This document shows positions 16,067 to 24,070 of a stretch of DNA of 64,000 bases, one piece after another; the first letter of the stretch is position 1, and each line of letters begins with the position of its first letter. The stretch is taken from positions 248,001-312,000 of the forward strand of contig NZ_AXAZ01000001.1 in the NCBI RefSeq assembly GCF_000473065.1. The letters are read 5' to 3'. The position numbers were made by a program, and so were the translations under genes. The notes beneath the pieces were generated by a model. The model was not told the DNA's origin and ran no database searches. It saw only the letters and a list, made by a program, of their open reading frames with translations. The stretch comes from Bradyrhizobium sp. WSM1743 (GTDB lineage Bacteria; Pseudomonadota; Alphaproteobacteria; Rhizobiales; Xanthobacteraceae).

Positions 16067-16908
16067 GCGCGCCTCACCATGCCCCAGCGCTCGATGGTCG
16101 CGCGTTCCAGCGGGACCAGCAGCAGACGGTCGATCAGAAGCCAGAGCACGCCGATCACGATCATGCCAAACACGATCACCTCGGTGCGGTAGAAGTCGCG
16201 TGCGACGAACAGCATGTAGCCGAGCCCGACATTGGTCGCGATCATCTCGGCGGCGATCAGCCCGCGCCAGGCGAAGCCAAGGCCCGTCCGAATGCCGGTG
16301 ACGATATTGGGGAGCGCGCCCGGCAGCAGCACTTCGGTCAGCAGCGCCCAGCGGCCGGCGCCGAGCGAGGCGGCCGCGTTGCGCAGCGTGTGTGGAATGG
16401 TCCTGACGCCGAGCAGGGTGTTGTAGGCGACGACGAAGAACACGGCGTTGAAGATCACGAAGACGATCGCGCCAAAACCGTAGCCGAACCACAGCGTCGC
16501 GATCGGGATCCAGGCAATGCCGGCGAGCACCGAGAAGAAGCGGAACAGCGGCGTGAGGAAGGCCGCGACGGTCGGGCTGACGCCCATGGCGATGCCGAGC
16601 GGCACGGCAGTTGCGATGCCGATCAGTGTGCCGAGGCCGACGCGCAAGAGGCTTGCGCCGACATGGGCGAACAACGTGCCGTCGCGGATCGAGTCCAGTG
16701 CGGCCGCCCCGACCGCACCGACCGAGGGAAACACGCGCGGATTGACGTTGAACAGCGGGACGACGACGGCCCAGATCGCGACCAGCGCAAGCAGCGGCGC
16801 GACGAACATCGCAGCTCCCAGCAGCGAGTTGACGCTGCGGATCAGCCGCGACGATCGGCCCTTCAGACTGCCCGTCACCTGCATTTGACCTCCCTGACGC
16901 TCAGCCAT
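16063..16908 (-). CDS. ABC transporter permease, first gene of the operon
   Basis: This 281-residue SsuC/TauC-type permease has the coupling loop RNAAASLGAGRWALLTEVLLPGALPNIVTGIR and about six membrane segments. It starts with ATG at 16908; GGGAGGTCA lies just before an internal ATG at about residue 9 (MQVTGSLKG), so that start is possible. It resembles the second permease in organisation but differs along its length, so the pair is an old duplication or two recruited subunits. The operon promoter should lie in the 127 bases below the GntR gene, or transcription may continue from the GntR gene itself. Confidence 0.9.
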   Translation of the reverse strand: MAERQGGQMQVTGSLKGRSSRLIRSVNSLLGAAMFVAPLLALVAIWAVVVPLFNVNPRVFPSVGAVGAAALDSIRDGTLFAHVGASLLRVGLGTLIGIATAVPLGIAMGVSPTVAAFLTPLFRFFSVLAGIAWIPIATLWFGYGFGAIVFVIFNAVFFVVAYNTLLGVRTIPHTLRNAAASLGAGRWALLTEVLLPGALPNIVTGIRTGLGFAWRGLIAAEMIATNVGLGYMLFVARDFYRTEVIVFGMIVIGVLWLLIDRLLLVPLERATIERWGMVRRA

Positions 16909-17035
16909 GCCTGTGCCGGCATTTCACGCTGATCATTCCCGACATCGTAGCTACGTTTCGCGCAATCGCATATCTCTGTCGGTTGCGACCCTCGCGTTCC
17001 CGGGCGGAGCGAGGATCCGGGCCGAGCCCTTCATG

Positions 17036-17857
17036 TCACCGTCCATGGCGCTTCCTCTTGCGCTTGATGCTCGATTTCCTGGTCACGCGGAGGTCCGATC
17101 CGCCCGCCTTACGGGTCGCTGCGGCGCTGGCCGACTTGCGGCTCGAAAGCTTCAGTCGTGTGTAGCCCAGCAGCCGTTCCATCGCTGCGCGCGCCTTCTC
17201 CGGGTTGCCGCTCTCGATGGCCCGCGCCGCCGCCGCGTGGTTCGGTAGATTATCCCTGAACCAGCCGCCGGGGCCTCCGACGGCGACGGTGAAGACCGTG
17301 CTCAGGATGGTATCGATCGCGCCGCGAAAGCCCTGGAGTACCGGATTGTGGGTTGCGTCCAGGATGGCAAGATGGAAAGCCTTGTCGGCTGCGAGGGCGC
17401 TGGCCTGGTCCTTTGCGGTCTGCATCGCAGCCAAGGCCGTGTCGATCCGCCAGCGGTCGTTCCTGGTCGCGCGTTCGGCGGCAAGAGCTGCGGCGGCAGG
17501 TTCGATGATCGAGCGCACCTCCTGGATCGCCAGCAGAAGGTCGCGATCCGGCGCGTCCTGGCCGACCAGCCAGCTCAGCACGTCGCGGTCGAGCAGGCTC
17601 CATTCGTGGCGCGGCAGCACGTGCGTGCCGTGGCGCGGCCGCACGCTGACGAGACCCTTTGCGGCAAGCGTCTTGACGGCCTCGCGCACCACGCCGCGCC
17701 CGACGCCGAAGCGGGTTTCGAGTTCAGGCTCCGGCGGCAGGGTCGTCCCGACGGGAATGAGATCCTGGGCGATCTCGCGGCCGAGCGTCGTCAGCACGGC
17801 GCGAATGCGGCCGGGCTTGATCGGCTTGTCGACGGGGCTCGGGCGCGCTCCTGCCAC
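17036..17857 (-). CDS. GntR-family regulator, FadR/FCD subclass
   Basis: The 273-residue protein has an N-terminal winged helix at about 15-80 (LGREIAQDLIPVGTTLPPEP; GVGRGVVREAVKTLAAKGLVSVRPRHGTHV). An alpha-helical FCD effector domain follows, with the expected histidines (DKAFHLAIL; NHAAAARAIESGN). The C-terminus has an unusual very basic tail (RVTRKSSIKRKRKRHGR). FCD regulators usually sense sugar acids or carboxylates and repress transport and catabolism operons. The co-directional ABC operon lies 127 bases downstream and is the obvious target. A perfect 31-bp palindrome sits 72 bases before its start codon. Confidence 0.9.
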   Translation of the reverse strand: MAGARPSPVDKPIKPGRIRAVLTTLGREIAQDLIPVGTTLPPEPELETRFGVGRGVVREAVKTLAAKGLVSVRPRHGTHVLPRHEWSLLDRDVLSWLVGQDAPDRDLLLAIQEVRSIIEPAAAALAAERATRNDRWRIDTALAAMQTAKDQASALAADKAFHLAILDATHNPVLQGFRGAIDTILSTVFTVAVGGPGGWFRDNLPNHAAAARAIESGNPEKARAAMERLLGYTRLKLSSRKSASAAATRKAGGSDLRVTRKSSIKRKRKRHGR

Positions 17858-17928
17858 TCGTACGTCTCTCCCGTCCGGCCTGTCGCGGCCGGTTCATTTG
17901 TCTTTGGCTGCCACGCCCGGCAGCTGCA

Positions 17929-17959
17929 CAATCATCCGATGTTTAACATCGGATGATTG
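17929..17959. promoter_or_regulatory. Perfect 31-bp palindrome, probable GntR operator
   Basis: The arms CAATCATCCGATGTT and AACATCGGATGATTG are perfect inverse complements around a single central T at 17944. The core ATCCGATGTT/AACATCGGAT resembles operators of FCD-type GntR regulators. It lies 72 bases upstream of the GntR start, so it probably mediates autoregulation, and through read-through also control of the ABC operon. Confidence 0.75.
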
Positions 17960-18030
17960 GGTGAGGGCAAGCGCAATTGTCGCAGGACCAGCTGTGCTGC
18001 GTTGCGATATGCGGTTGGGGAGGCCGTAGA

Positions 18031-19538
18031 TCAGGACGCCTCGTCCAGCGTGCAGATCACCGTGCAGACCACACCACGCGGCAGGAAGTCGACGGTTGCC
18101 TCACCGCCGAGCTGGTCGCGCGCACTGCGCTCGATCAGGCGCGAGCCGAAGCCGCGTTGCACCGGCGCCGTGACCGGCGGCCCGCCGATCTCGGTCCAGA
18201 TCAGCCGCAGCCGCGGCGTCGGCCCATCAGCGAGGACCTCCCAATCCAGCGTCACCCGACCGGTCTCGTTGGACAGCGCGCCGTATTTCGCGGCATTGGT
18301 GGCGATCTCGTGCACGATCATCGACAGCACCACGGCGAGTCGCGGCGACAGTGGCACGGCCGGGCCGGCCATGCGGATGCGATCGGAATTGCTGAGCAGG
18401 AACGGCCGGACCGCGCGGGCGATGACGTCTCGGAGCTCGGAGCCCGCCCATTTCTCCTGGCTCAGGAGATTATGCGCTTCGGCCAGCGCGCCGAGCCGGC
18501 CCTCGAACTTGGCCCGCTCGTCACGGCTGGCGCTGCGGAAAGTCTGCACCGCGATTGCCTGCATCAGCGCCAGCGTGTTCTTGACGCGATGGTTGAGCTC
18601 CTCGATCAGCAGATTGTGCAGCATCTCGCCGCGCGCGATCGTGGTCGCCATCCTGACTGCGAAAGTGAGGCCAACCAGCAGCAGGATGCCGCCGATCAGG
18701 CTCGTGATCGCGATGTTGCGCCAGAGCGGCGCGATCAGCGAGCTCTCGGTGACGCCGGCCACGACCGTCCAGCCGGTCAGCTGCGATCTGGTAAAGGCGG
18801 AGGACAGCGCGACGCCGTCGAGCGAAACGGTCGAAAGCGCGGCCTCCGGCGTGCGCGACATCGCATCGTAGAGTGCGCCGGAAGCCTGCTTGCCGAACGT
18901 CTCGCCAGGGTTGGGTGTGCGCGCGAACACGCGGGCCTTGGTGTCCAGCAGCGACACCGTCCATTGATCATTTGGCCGCTGCTGCTCGACCAATTTCTGG
19001 AATATCGCGATCGGCGGACTGAAGGAGAGCGCATAGACGACGTCGCCATTGCGCAGCACGGGAACTTCCACGGTCACGATCAGCCGTTTCTTGGTCGAAC
19101 CGACGAACAGGTCGCATATTGCGGAGCCTTGCTTGCAAACACCCGCTCGACGATCTCGCGATTGTTGCGCGGTGGTAGATTCGCCGTCTGCGTCGTGACG
19201 GTCGAAAACAGCTGCTGGCCGGATCTGTCGGCCAGCAGAAGAACGCTGTCTCCGCCATATTGGCTGATGAACCCGACTGCCAGCCGGCGGAAGCCGTCGA
19301 AATCACCGCTTTGCAGGGATTCGCTGAGCGCGAGCACCTGCAAGCCACCCGTTATCCGCTGCACTTCGGAATCGAGCACGATGCGCATGCTTCGCACCAT
19401 CTCCAGCACCCGGCGCGTCGCCTCGCTGCGATCCTGGCGATAGTTGGAATAGGCAAGGCCGACGGCAAAGACGATCAGCGGCAACATCGTTCCCGCGACG
19501 AGGAGAGCGAGCCGGACCGGCAGGGTGAGTTTTGACAA
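18031..19538 (-). pseudogene. HWE/HisKA_2-type sensor histidine kinase, interrupted by a frameshift
   Basis: Two adjacent frames (19538-19080 and the frame ending at 18031) together encode one sensor kinase of about 502 residues. The N-terminal part has a membrane segment (LALLVAGTMLPLIVFAVGLA) and an extracytoplasmic sensor domain. A second membrane segment precedes the kinase core (TSLIGGILLLVGLTFAVRM). The H-box is EELNHRVKNTLALMQAIA, the N-box is IVHEIATNAAKYGALS, and the late motif is RGFGSRLIERS. The frames meet near 19113-19116. Adding one base after APQYA restores DLFVGSTKKRLIVTVEVPV, the expected sensor-domain continuation. It is either a genuine single-base loss or a sequencing error. 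Codon use stays normal on both sides, so any inactivation is recent. Confidence 0.85.
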
Positions 19539-19817
19539 ACGCAGGCGTCCCGGTTCCAGCGCGGCAGCGCCGGATATGATTTTGGGAGACCATACGGTCG
19601 CGAGTTGCGCTGCGCCACGATTTTCGCCACCCGCGAAACGATCCGGAGACGGGATGTTGCAGCGCAGTCGGGTGGCGCCTCAGCTCATGCCGGCCGCGAT
19701 CAACAGCAGACACACGGCGCGAACGGCTGCCAGGCCGGCGATCCGCTCCTCGCGATGCGATGTCATGCAGTCAACTCCGCGAGAGCGGCCGCCGAGACGG
19801 CTGTCCGTCCGTCCTGA

Positions 19818-20162
19818 TCAATCGATCTCCTGCACCACGATGCGTGAGCCGGGATCCACCAGCATCACGCGATCCCCGGAATAGACGTAGCGATACTTCG
19901 TCAATGACGGGCCCCAATCCGCCGGAACGGCCTCGAGCTCGACGTCGCTTGGGATCGTCGCTCCGACGATGATTTTCTCCTTCGTCGTGACCGGGCGGAT
20001 GCGGTGTTCGGTAACGTAGGACTTGATCCTGGTCCGGTATTCCGGCTCGATCTGAACCGCGGCCGCGTGCCCGGTTCCGGTGGTGGTCACCACGGTGGAT
20101 TGCGCGAAAACGCCGGTCGAGATCAACGCCGCCGCAGCGGACAGCAGGAACAGCTTCTTCAT
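19818..20162 (-). CDS. DUF1236-containing periplasmic protein
   Basis: The ATG at 20162 follows a GAGGAGG ribosome site and gives 114 residues. A longer frame to 20234 is unlikely. A Sec signal peptide (MKKLFLLSAAAALISTGVFA) precedes a short domain. Its end, VELEAVPADWGPSLTKYRYVYSGDRVMLVDPGSRIVVQEID, is cited here only by its key parts (PADWGP, KYRYVYSGD, VVQEID). These match DUF1236, a family common in Bradyrhizobium with no known function. It is transcribed divergently from another small secreted protein across 136 bases. Confidence 0.85.
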   Translation of the reverse strand: MKKLFLLSAAAALISTGVFAQSTVVTTTGTGHAAAVQIEPEYRTRIKSYVTEHRIRPVTTKEKIIVGATIPSDVELEAVPADWGPSLTKYRYVYSGDRVMLVDPGSRIVVQEID

Positions 20163-20298
20163 CTTGTCCTCCTCTCGGGAATAGCGCCGCACCAACATCT
20201 CATCGCGAGTGGTGTTCCCGGCGGATAGGAACAAATTGCTACTTTTTCCCGTTTCTGAATCGGCCAGGTGGCAAGCCTGGTAATTGGAGGAGGAGAAA

Positions 20299-20532
20299 AT
20301 GAAGTTGAGAATTGCGTCCGCAGCGCTGATGGTTGCTGCACTGTCCCTGCCGGCATTCGCAGCCGACGAGTTCTACGTCGTGCAGGACGTCAAGACCAAG
20401 AAGTGCATCGTCGTCGACAAGAAGCCGACGGACACGTCCATGACCGTCGTCAGTCCCTCGGGCACTATTTACAAGACGCGCGCCGAAGCGGAAAGCGGCA
20501 TGAAGACCGTCAAGGTCTGCACGTCTAATTAG
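20299..20532 (+). CDS. Small secreted protein (77 aa)
   Basis: ATG at 20299 has an excellent ribosome site (GGAGGAGGAG). The first 21 residues (MKLRIASAALMVAALSLPAFA) are a clear signal peptide ending AFA-A. The mature part of about 56 residues has a cysteine in KKCIVVDKK and another in KVCTSN, so one disulfide is possible. The spacing suggests a compact beta-rich fold. It diverges from the DUF1236 gene, and a 26-residue membrane peptide gene starts 10 bases after it. Function unknown. Confidence 0.8.
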   Translation: MKLRIASAALMVAALSLPAFAADEFYVVQDVKTKKCIVVDKKPTDTSMTVVSPSGTIYKTRAEAESGMKTVKVCTSN

Positions 20533-20542
20533 GGAGAATGTG

Positions 20543-20623
20543 ATGCCCGTATTTATTCTCTGGGCAGTGCCCGCGATCATCGTGATCGGCGGCGGCATCT
20601 ATCTGATTGGTCATATGCACTAG
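20543..20623 (+). CDS. 26-residue single-pass membrane peptide
   Basis: ATG at 20543 is preceded by AGGGAGAA at correct spacing and encodes MPVFILWAVPAIIVIGGGIY followed by LIGHMH and TAG. Nearly the whole peptide is one hydrophobic helix with a short polar end. It starts 10 bases after the stop of the 77-aa secreted-protein gene, so the two are likely co-translated. Such miniproteins are missed by length cut-offs. Function unknown; it would sit in the inner membrane. Confidence 0.6.
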   Translation: MPVFILWAVPAIIVIGGGIYLIGHMH

Positions 20624-20894
20624 CTTCGTTTTGGAAGCCGAGCGGGCCTCTGCGTGCAGTGCACAGGCCCGCAAGTCCTCCGCCTGCCAGGAGAGCTTGC
20701 CGCGCGCCAGCTGAAGCGCAAGTTGCAGTGCAACAGGCCGGGCAGGAGTAGTCGCGCGAAGAAGACTACCGCGAGCGCACGCGAAATGACTTCCGTCCCG
20801 CTGAGGTTTTTCATACGCTTGCCTCTCGCACGCCGCATGGCGGCTGCGCTCACGGCCCGGCGACAGGGCTGGAGCATCAAAGGGAGGGGAGACG

Positions 20895-21893
20895 ATGAAG
20901 CGAAGGTCATTTCTCGCTGGTATCGGTGCAACCACTGCGGCAGCCACGATCGGCATGCCGTCGATCCTCAGCGCGCAGGCGCCGATCACGTTGAACGGCG
21001 CGGTCCAGTTCAATGACGACCATGCCTTCAATCGGGCGCTGATCCGGTTCGAGGAGCTGGTGAAGAAGTACTACGGCAAGCCCGTCAACTTCACGCTGCA
21101 CAAGAACTCCTCGCTCGGCCTCGAGAAACAGTATTTCGAGTACATGTCGCAGGGCAAGGCGGTCGATTACGGCATCGTCTCGCCGGCCCACATGTCGACC
21201 TTCGCCAAGGCGGCCCCGTTCATCGACGCGCCCTTCGTGTTCAAGGGCATCGAGCACATGAACAAGGTCGTCGAAGCCAACATCCTGGCGCCGATCGCCG
21301 ACGAGGTCGCGACCAAGGCCGAGGTCGTTCTGATCGGTTATGCCGGCGGCGGCATCCGCAACATCTTCGCCAACAAGCCGCTCAAGACTCTCGCCGATCT
21401 CAAGGGGCTCAAGGTTCGTGTGCAGGGCGCGCCGATCTGGTCGAAGACCTTTGCGGCCGTCGGCATGAGCCCGACCGTGATCGCCTATAACGAAATCTAC
21501 AACGCGATCCAGAACGGGGTGATATCGGCCGGCGAGAACGAGGCGGCCGGCGTCGAGGCGATGAAGTTCTACGAAGTGGCCCCGTATCTCAGCCTGACTC
21601 AGCACGCCGTCTCGATCCGGCCGATCTGCTTCTCGGTGAAGACGCTGAAGACGTTGCCGAAGGATTTGCAGGATGCGATCATGAAGGCCGGGAAGGAAGC
21701 CGGCGACTACGGCCGTCAGCTGGAGTCGAGCGAAGAGGTCGTCAAGCTCGACACGCTCGAGAAGGCCGGCAAGCTCAAGCGTGTTCCGTTCGAGGAGCGG
21801 GACGCCATGAAGAAGCTCGCTGACCCCGTGATGGTCACCTACGCCAAGGAGATCGGCGCGGAAGGCATTTTCGAGAAGATCAACGTCGTCTGA
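20895..21893 (+). CDS. dctP: TRAP transporter substrate-binding protein (DctP family)
   Basis: The 332-residue protein starts with an arginine-pair signal (MKRRSFLAGIGATTAAATIG), compatible with Tat or Sec export. It follows the DctP fold, with HKNSSLGLEKQYFEYMSQGK, LKGLKVRVQGAPIWSKTF and the ligand-contact loop NEIYNAIQNGVISAGENEA. It would capture a carboxylate-bearing solute in the periplasm and hand it to the DctQM membrane complex encoded next. GGGAGGGGAGACG precedes the ATG. The substrate is not evident. Confidence 0.92.
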   Translation: MKRRSFLAGIGATTAAATIGMPSILSAQAPITLNGAVQFNDDHAFNRALIRFEELVKKYYGKPVNFTLHKNSSLGLEKQYFEYMSQGKAVDYGIVSPAHMSTFAKAAPFIDAPFVFKGIEHMNKVVEANILAPIADEVATKAEVVLIGYAGGGIRNIFANKPLKTLADLKGLKVRVQGAPIWSKTFAAVGMSPTVIAYNEIYNAIQNGVISAGENEAAGVEAMKFYEVAPYLSLTQHAVSIRPICFSVKTLKTLPKDLQDAIMKAGKEAGDYGRQLESSEEVVKLDTLEKAGKLKRVPFEERDAMKKLADPVMVTYAKEIGAEGIFEKINVV

Positions 21894-21973
21894 GGTCGTG
21901 CGTCCGCCACGATGGTCTGGGCAGGCCCCGCTTCCTGCCCGGACGTGGTGGATGAGCGCCGTACGGAGCTCCA

Positions 21974-22489
21974 ATGTCCGAAATGCACGTCCCGTCCACA
22001 CCGTCGCTGTGGCGTCGCGTCACCGCGGCCTATGCGAAACTGCTGGAATTCCTGCTGGCCGCCTGCGTCGGCATCCTGGTTGTTCCGGTCACGCTGCAAA
22101 TCGTCTCGCGCTATACGCCGTTCATTCCCTCCTACATCTGGACGGAGGAGATGGCGCGGTTCCTGTTCGTCTGGACGATCATGATCGGCGCCATGGTGGG
22201 CATCCGGGAGGCGCAGCATTTCGAGGTCGACGTGTGGCCCGACCTGTCGCGGCGGTCGGAAGCCGCGGTGCGGATCATCGCGCGGCTGGGCGTGCTGGCG
22301 CTGGCTCTCGTGTTTGTTTGGGCCGGGATCGAATTCACACGCTTCGCCTGGAACAGGACGTCTGAGCTGGCCGATCTGCCGCTCTGGCTGATCCACGTCG
22401 CCTGGCCGGTGGCCGGCGTGACGTGGATCGTGTTTGCGGGCGAACAGATTCTGGATGAAACGCGCATTCTGGTCGGGGCACAGAGATGA
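21974..22489 (+). CDS. dctQ: TRAP transporter small permease (DctQ family)
   Basis: The 171-residue protein has four hydrophobic segments, with IWTEEMARFLFVWTIMIGAM and REAQHFEVDVWPDL in the family positions. It forms the structural subunit that partners the large DctM permease. Its stop overlaps the dctM start as ATGA, so the two are translationally coupled. It starts 80 bases after dctP. Confidence 0.92.
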   Translation: MSEMHVPSTPSLWRRVTAAYAKLLEFLLAACVGILVVPVTLQIVSRYTPFIPSYIWTEEMARFLFVWTIMIGAMVGIREAQHFEVDVWPDLSRRSEAAVRIIARLGVLALALVFVWAGIEFTRFAWNRTSELADLPLWLIHVAWPVAGVTWIVFAGEQILDETRILVGAQR

Positions 22490-23805
22490 GCGGCACTGTA
22501 CTTTCTGCCGGACAGGCCGCGATGGTGCTGTTCGGGGTCTTCATCGGTCTGCTCATCGTGCGGGTGCCGGTCGCTTTCGCGCTCGGCCTTGCCTGCGTGC
22601 CGATCCTGCTGATCGAGCCGCGCCTGTCGCTGATGATGCTCGCGCAGGAGACCTTCAATGCCTACAATTCATTCATCCTGCTGGCGGTCCCATTCTTCCT
22701 GCTGACGGCAAACCTGATGAGCATCGGCGGCATCACCGACCGACTGGTGGCGCTGTCGCGCTCGATGGTCGGGCACTGGCCGGGGTCTCTGGCGCAGATC
22801 AACGTCGTGCTGTCGGTGTTCTTTGCCGGCATCTCGGGCTCCTCCACCGCCGATGCGGCGAGCCAGTCCAAGATCTTCATCGATGCGCAGAGCAAGGAGG
22901 GCTACGACCTGTCGTTCTCCATCGCCATCACGGCGGTGTCTGCGGTTCTGGCTGTCATCATCCCGCCCTCGATCCTGATGATCGTGTGGGGTGGGCTGAT
23001 CTCGACTTCGATTGCGGCGATGTATCTGGCCGGCATCGTGCCGGGCCTGCTGATCGCGGGCGCGCAGATGGCGACGGTGCACGTCTATGCCGTGCGCCGC
23101 GGCTACCCGACCTATCCGAAGGCGACATGGGTCGAGATGCGATGCGCCATCTGGCGGTCGATCCCGGCGCTGATGACGCCGTTCATCATCGTCGGCGGCA
23201 TTCTGCTCGGGTGGTTCACCGCAACCGAGTCCGCCTGCGTTGCGGTGCTCTATTCCGTCGCGCTGTCGGCGTTCTTCTATCGCGAGACAGGTCTGCGCGA
23301 ATTGTACAAGGCCTTGCTCGACACCGGGCGTCTGGCCGGCGTGGCGCTGTTTTGCGTCGGCACCGCAAGTGCGTTCGGCTGGCTGCTTGCCTATTACAGG
23401 ATCCCGCAAGAGCTGCTGGCCAACGTCTCGACATGGGGCATGGGTGCCGTCGCGGCGGGCTTCTTCATTTCCTTCTGCTTTCTCGTGGTGGGCTGCTTCC
23501 TGGACGCCATCCCGGCGATCATTATCGTCGGCACCGTGCTGGAGCCGCTGGCCAAGTCCGTCGATCTCCATCCAGTCCAGTTCGCGATTATCTCCATCGT
23601 GTCGCTGGCCTTCGGGCTGGTGACGCCACCCTATGGCCTCTGTCTGATGATCGCATGTTCGATCGCCGGCGTTCGGCTGCGCTATGCCCTGAAGGACACG
23701 GTGATCATGCTGATACCGATGCTGCTCGTGCTGGCGGCGGTCATCGTTTGGCCCAGCGTGTCGCTGTTCCTGCCGCGTCTGATCGTGCCGGAGATGCTGA
23801 AATGA
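22486..23805 (+). CDS. dctM: TRAP transporter large permease (DctM family)
   Basis: At 439 residues and about 12 membrane segments, this is a full-length DctM. Typical motifs are present (AVPFFLLTANLMSIGGITDRL, GISGSSTADAASQSKIF, VIIPPSILMIVWG, GLVTPPYGLCLMIAC). It carries out sodium- or proton-driven import of the solute delivered by DctP. It is the last gene of the TRAP operon, and a palindromic repeat follows 55 bases downstream. Confidence 0.94.
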   Translation: MSGTVLSAGQAAMVLFGVFIGLLIVRVPVAFALGLACVPILLIEPRLSLMMLAQETFNAYNSFILLAVPFFLLTANLMSIGGITDRLVALSRSMVGHWPGSLAQINVVLSVFFAGISGSSTADAASQSKIFIDAQSKEGYDLSFSIAITAVSAVLAVIIPPSILMIVWGGLISTSIAAMYLAGIVPGLLIAGAQMATVHVYAVRRGYPTYPKATWVEMRCAIWRSIPALMTPFIIVGGILLGWFTATESACVAVLYSVALSAFFYRETGLRELYKALLDTGRLAGVALFCVGTASAFGWLLAYYRIPQELLANVSTWGMGAVAAGFFISFCFLVVGCFLDAIPAIIIVGTVLEPLAKSVDLHPVQFAIISIVSLAFGLVTPPYGLCLMIACSIAGVRLRYALKDTVIMLIPMLLVLAAVIVWPSVSLFLPRLIVPEMLK

Positions 23806-23860
23806 GCGATGCGATCCCGCGGCAGGCGGGCTATCGCATTTGAGAGCTTTTCCCTGCGGC

Positions 23861-23990
23861 CATCCTTCGAGTCGCCCGCTTTAGGCGGGCTCCTCAGGAT
23901 GAGGATCGAGTACGTGGCGACAGTTTCAACGAGCACTGACGCCGATTAGCCTCATCCTGAGGAGGCGCGTAAGCGCCGTCTCGAAGGACG
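23861..23990. repeat. Palindromic repeat, family D
   Basis: CATCCTTCGAG at the left and CTCGAAGGACG at the right are inverse complements. They enclose inner inverted pairs CTCCTCAGGATGAGG and CCTCATCCTGAGGAGG and a small GCCCGCTTTAGGCGGGC hairpin. It lies between the convergent TRAP and serine-hydrolase genes, and I see no gene in it. Confidence 0.8.
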
Positions 23991-24070
23991 AGGCGTGCGC
24001 GCAGACCGCCGCAACGAGTGTTAAGCGATAGCCCTGCCGCGGCCGCGGGCCGCGGGATCGCTGCAATCGG

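Noticed and set aside
19680..19766. 28-residue hydrophobic peptide frame on the minus strand upstream of the HWE kinase
   Set aside because: It has a hydrophobic stretch (AVRAVCLLLIAAGMS), but no convincing ribosome site or linked gene, so it was not called.
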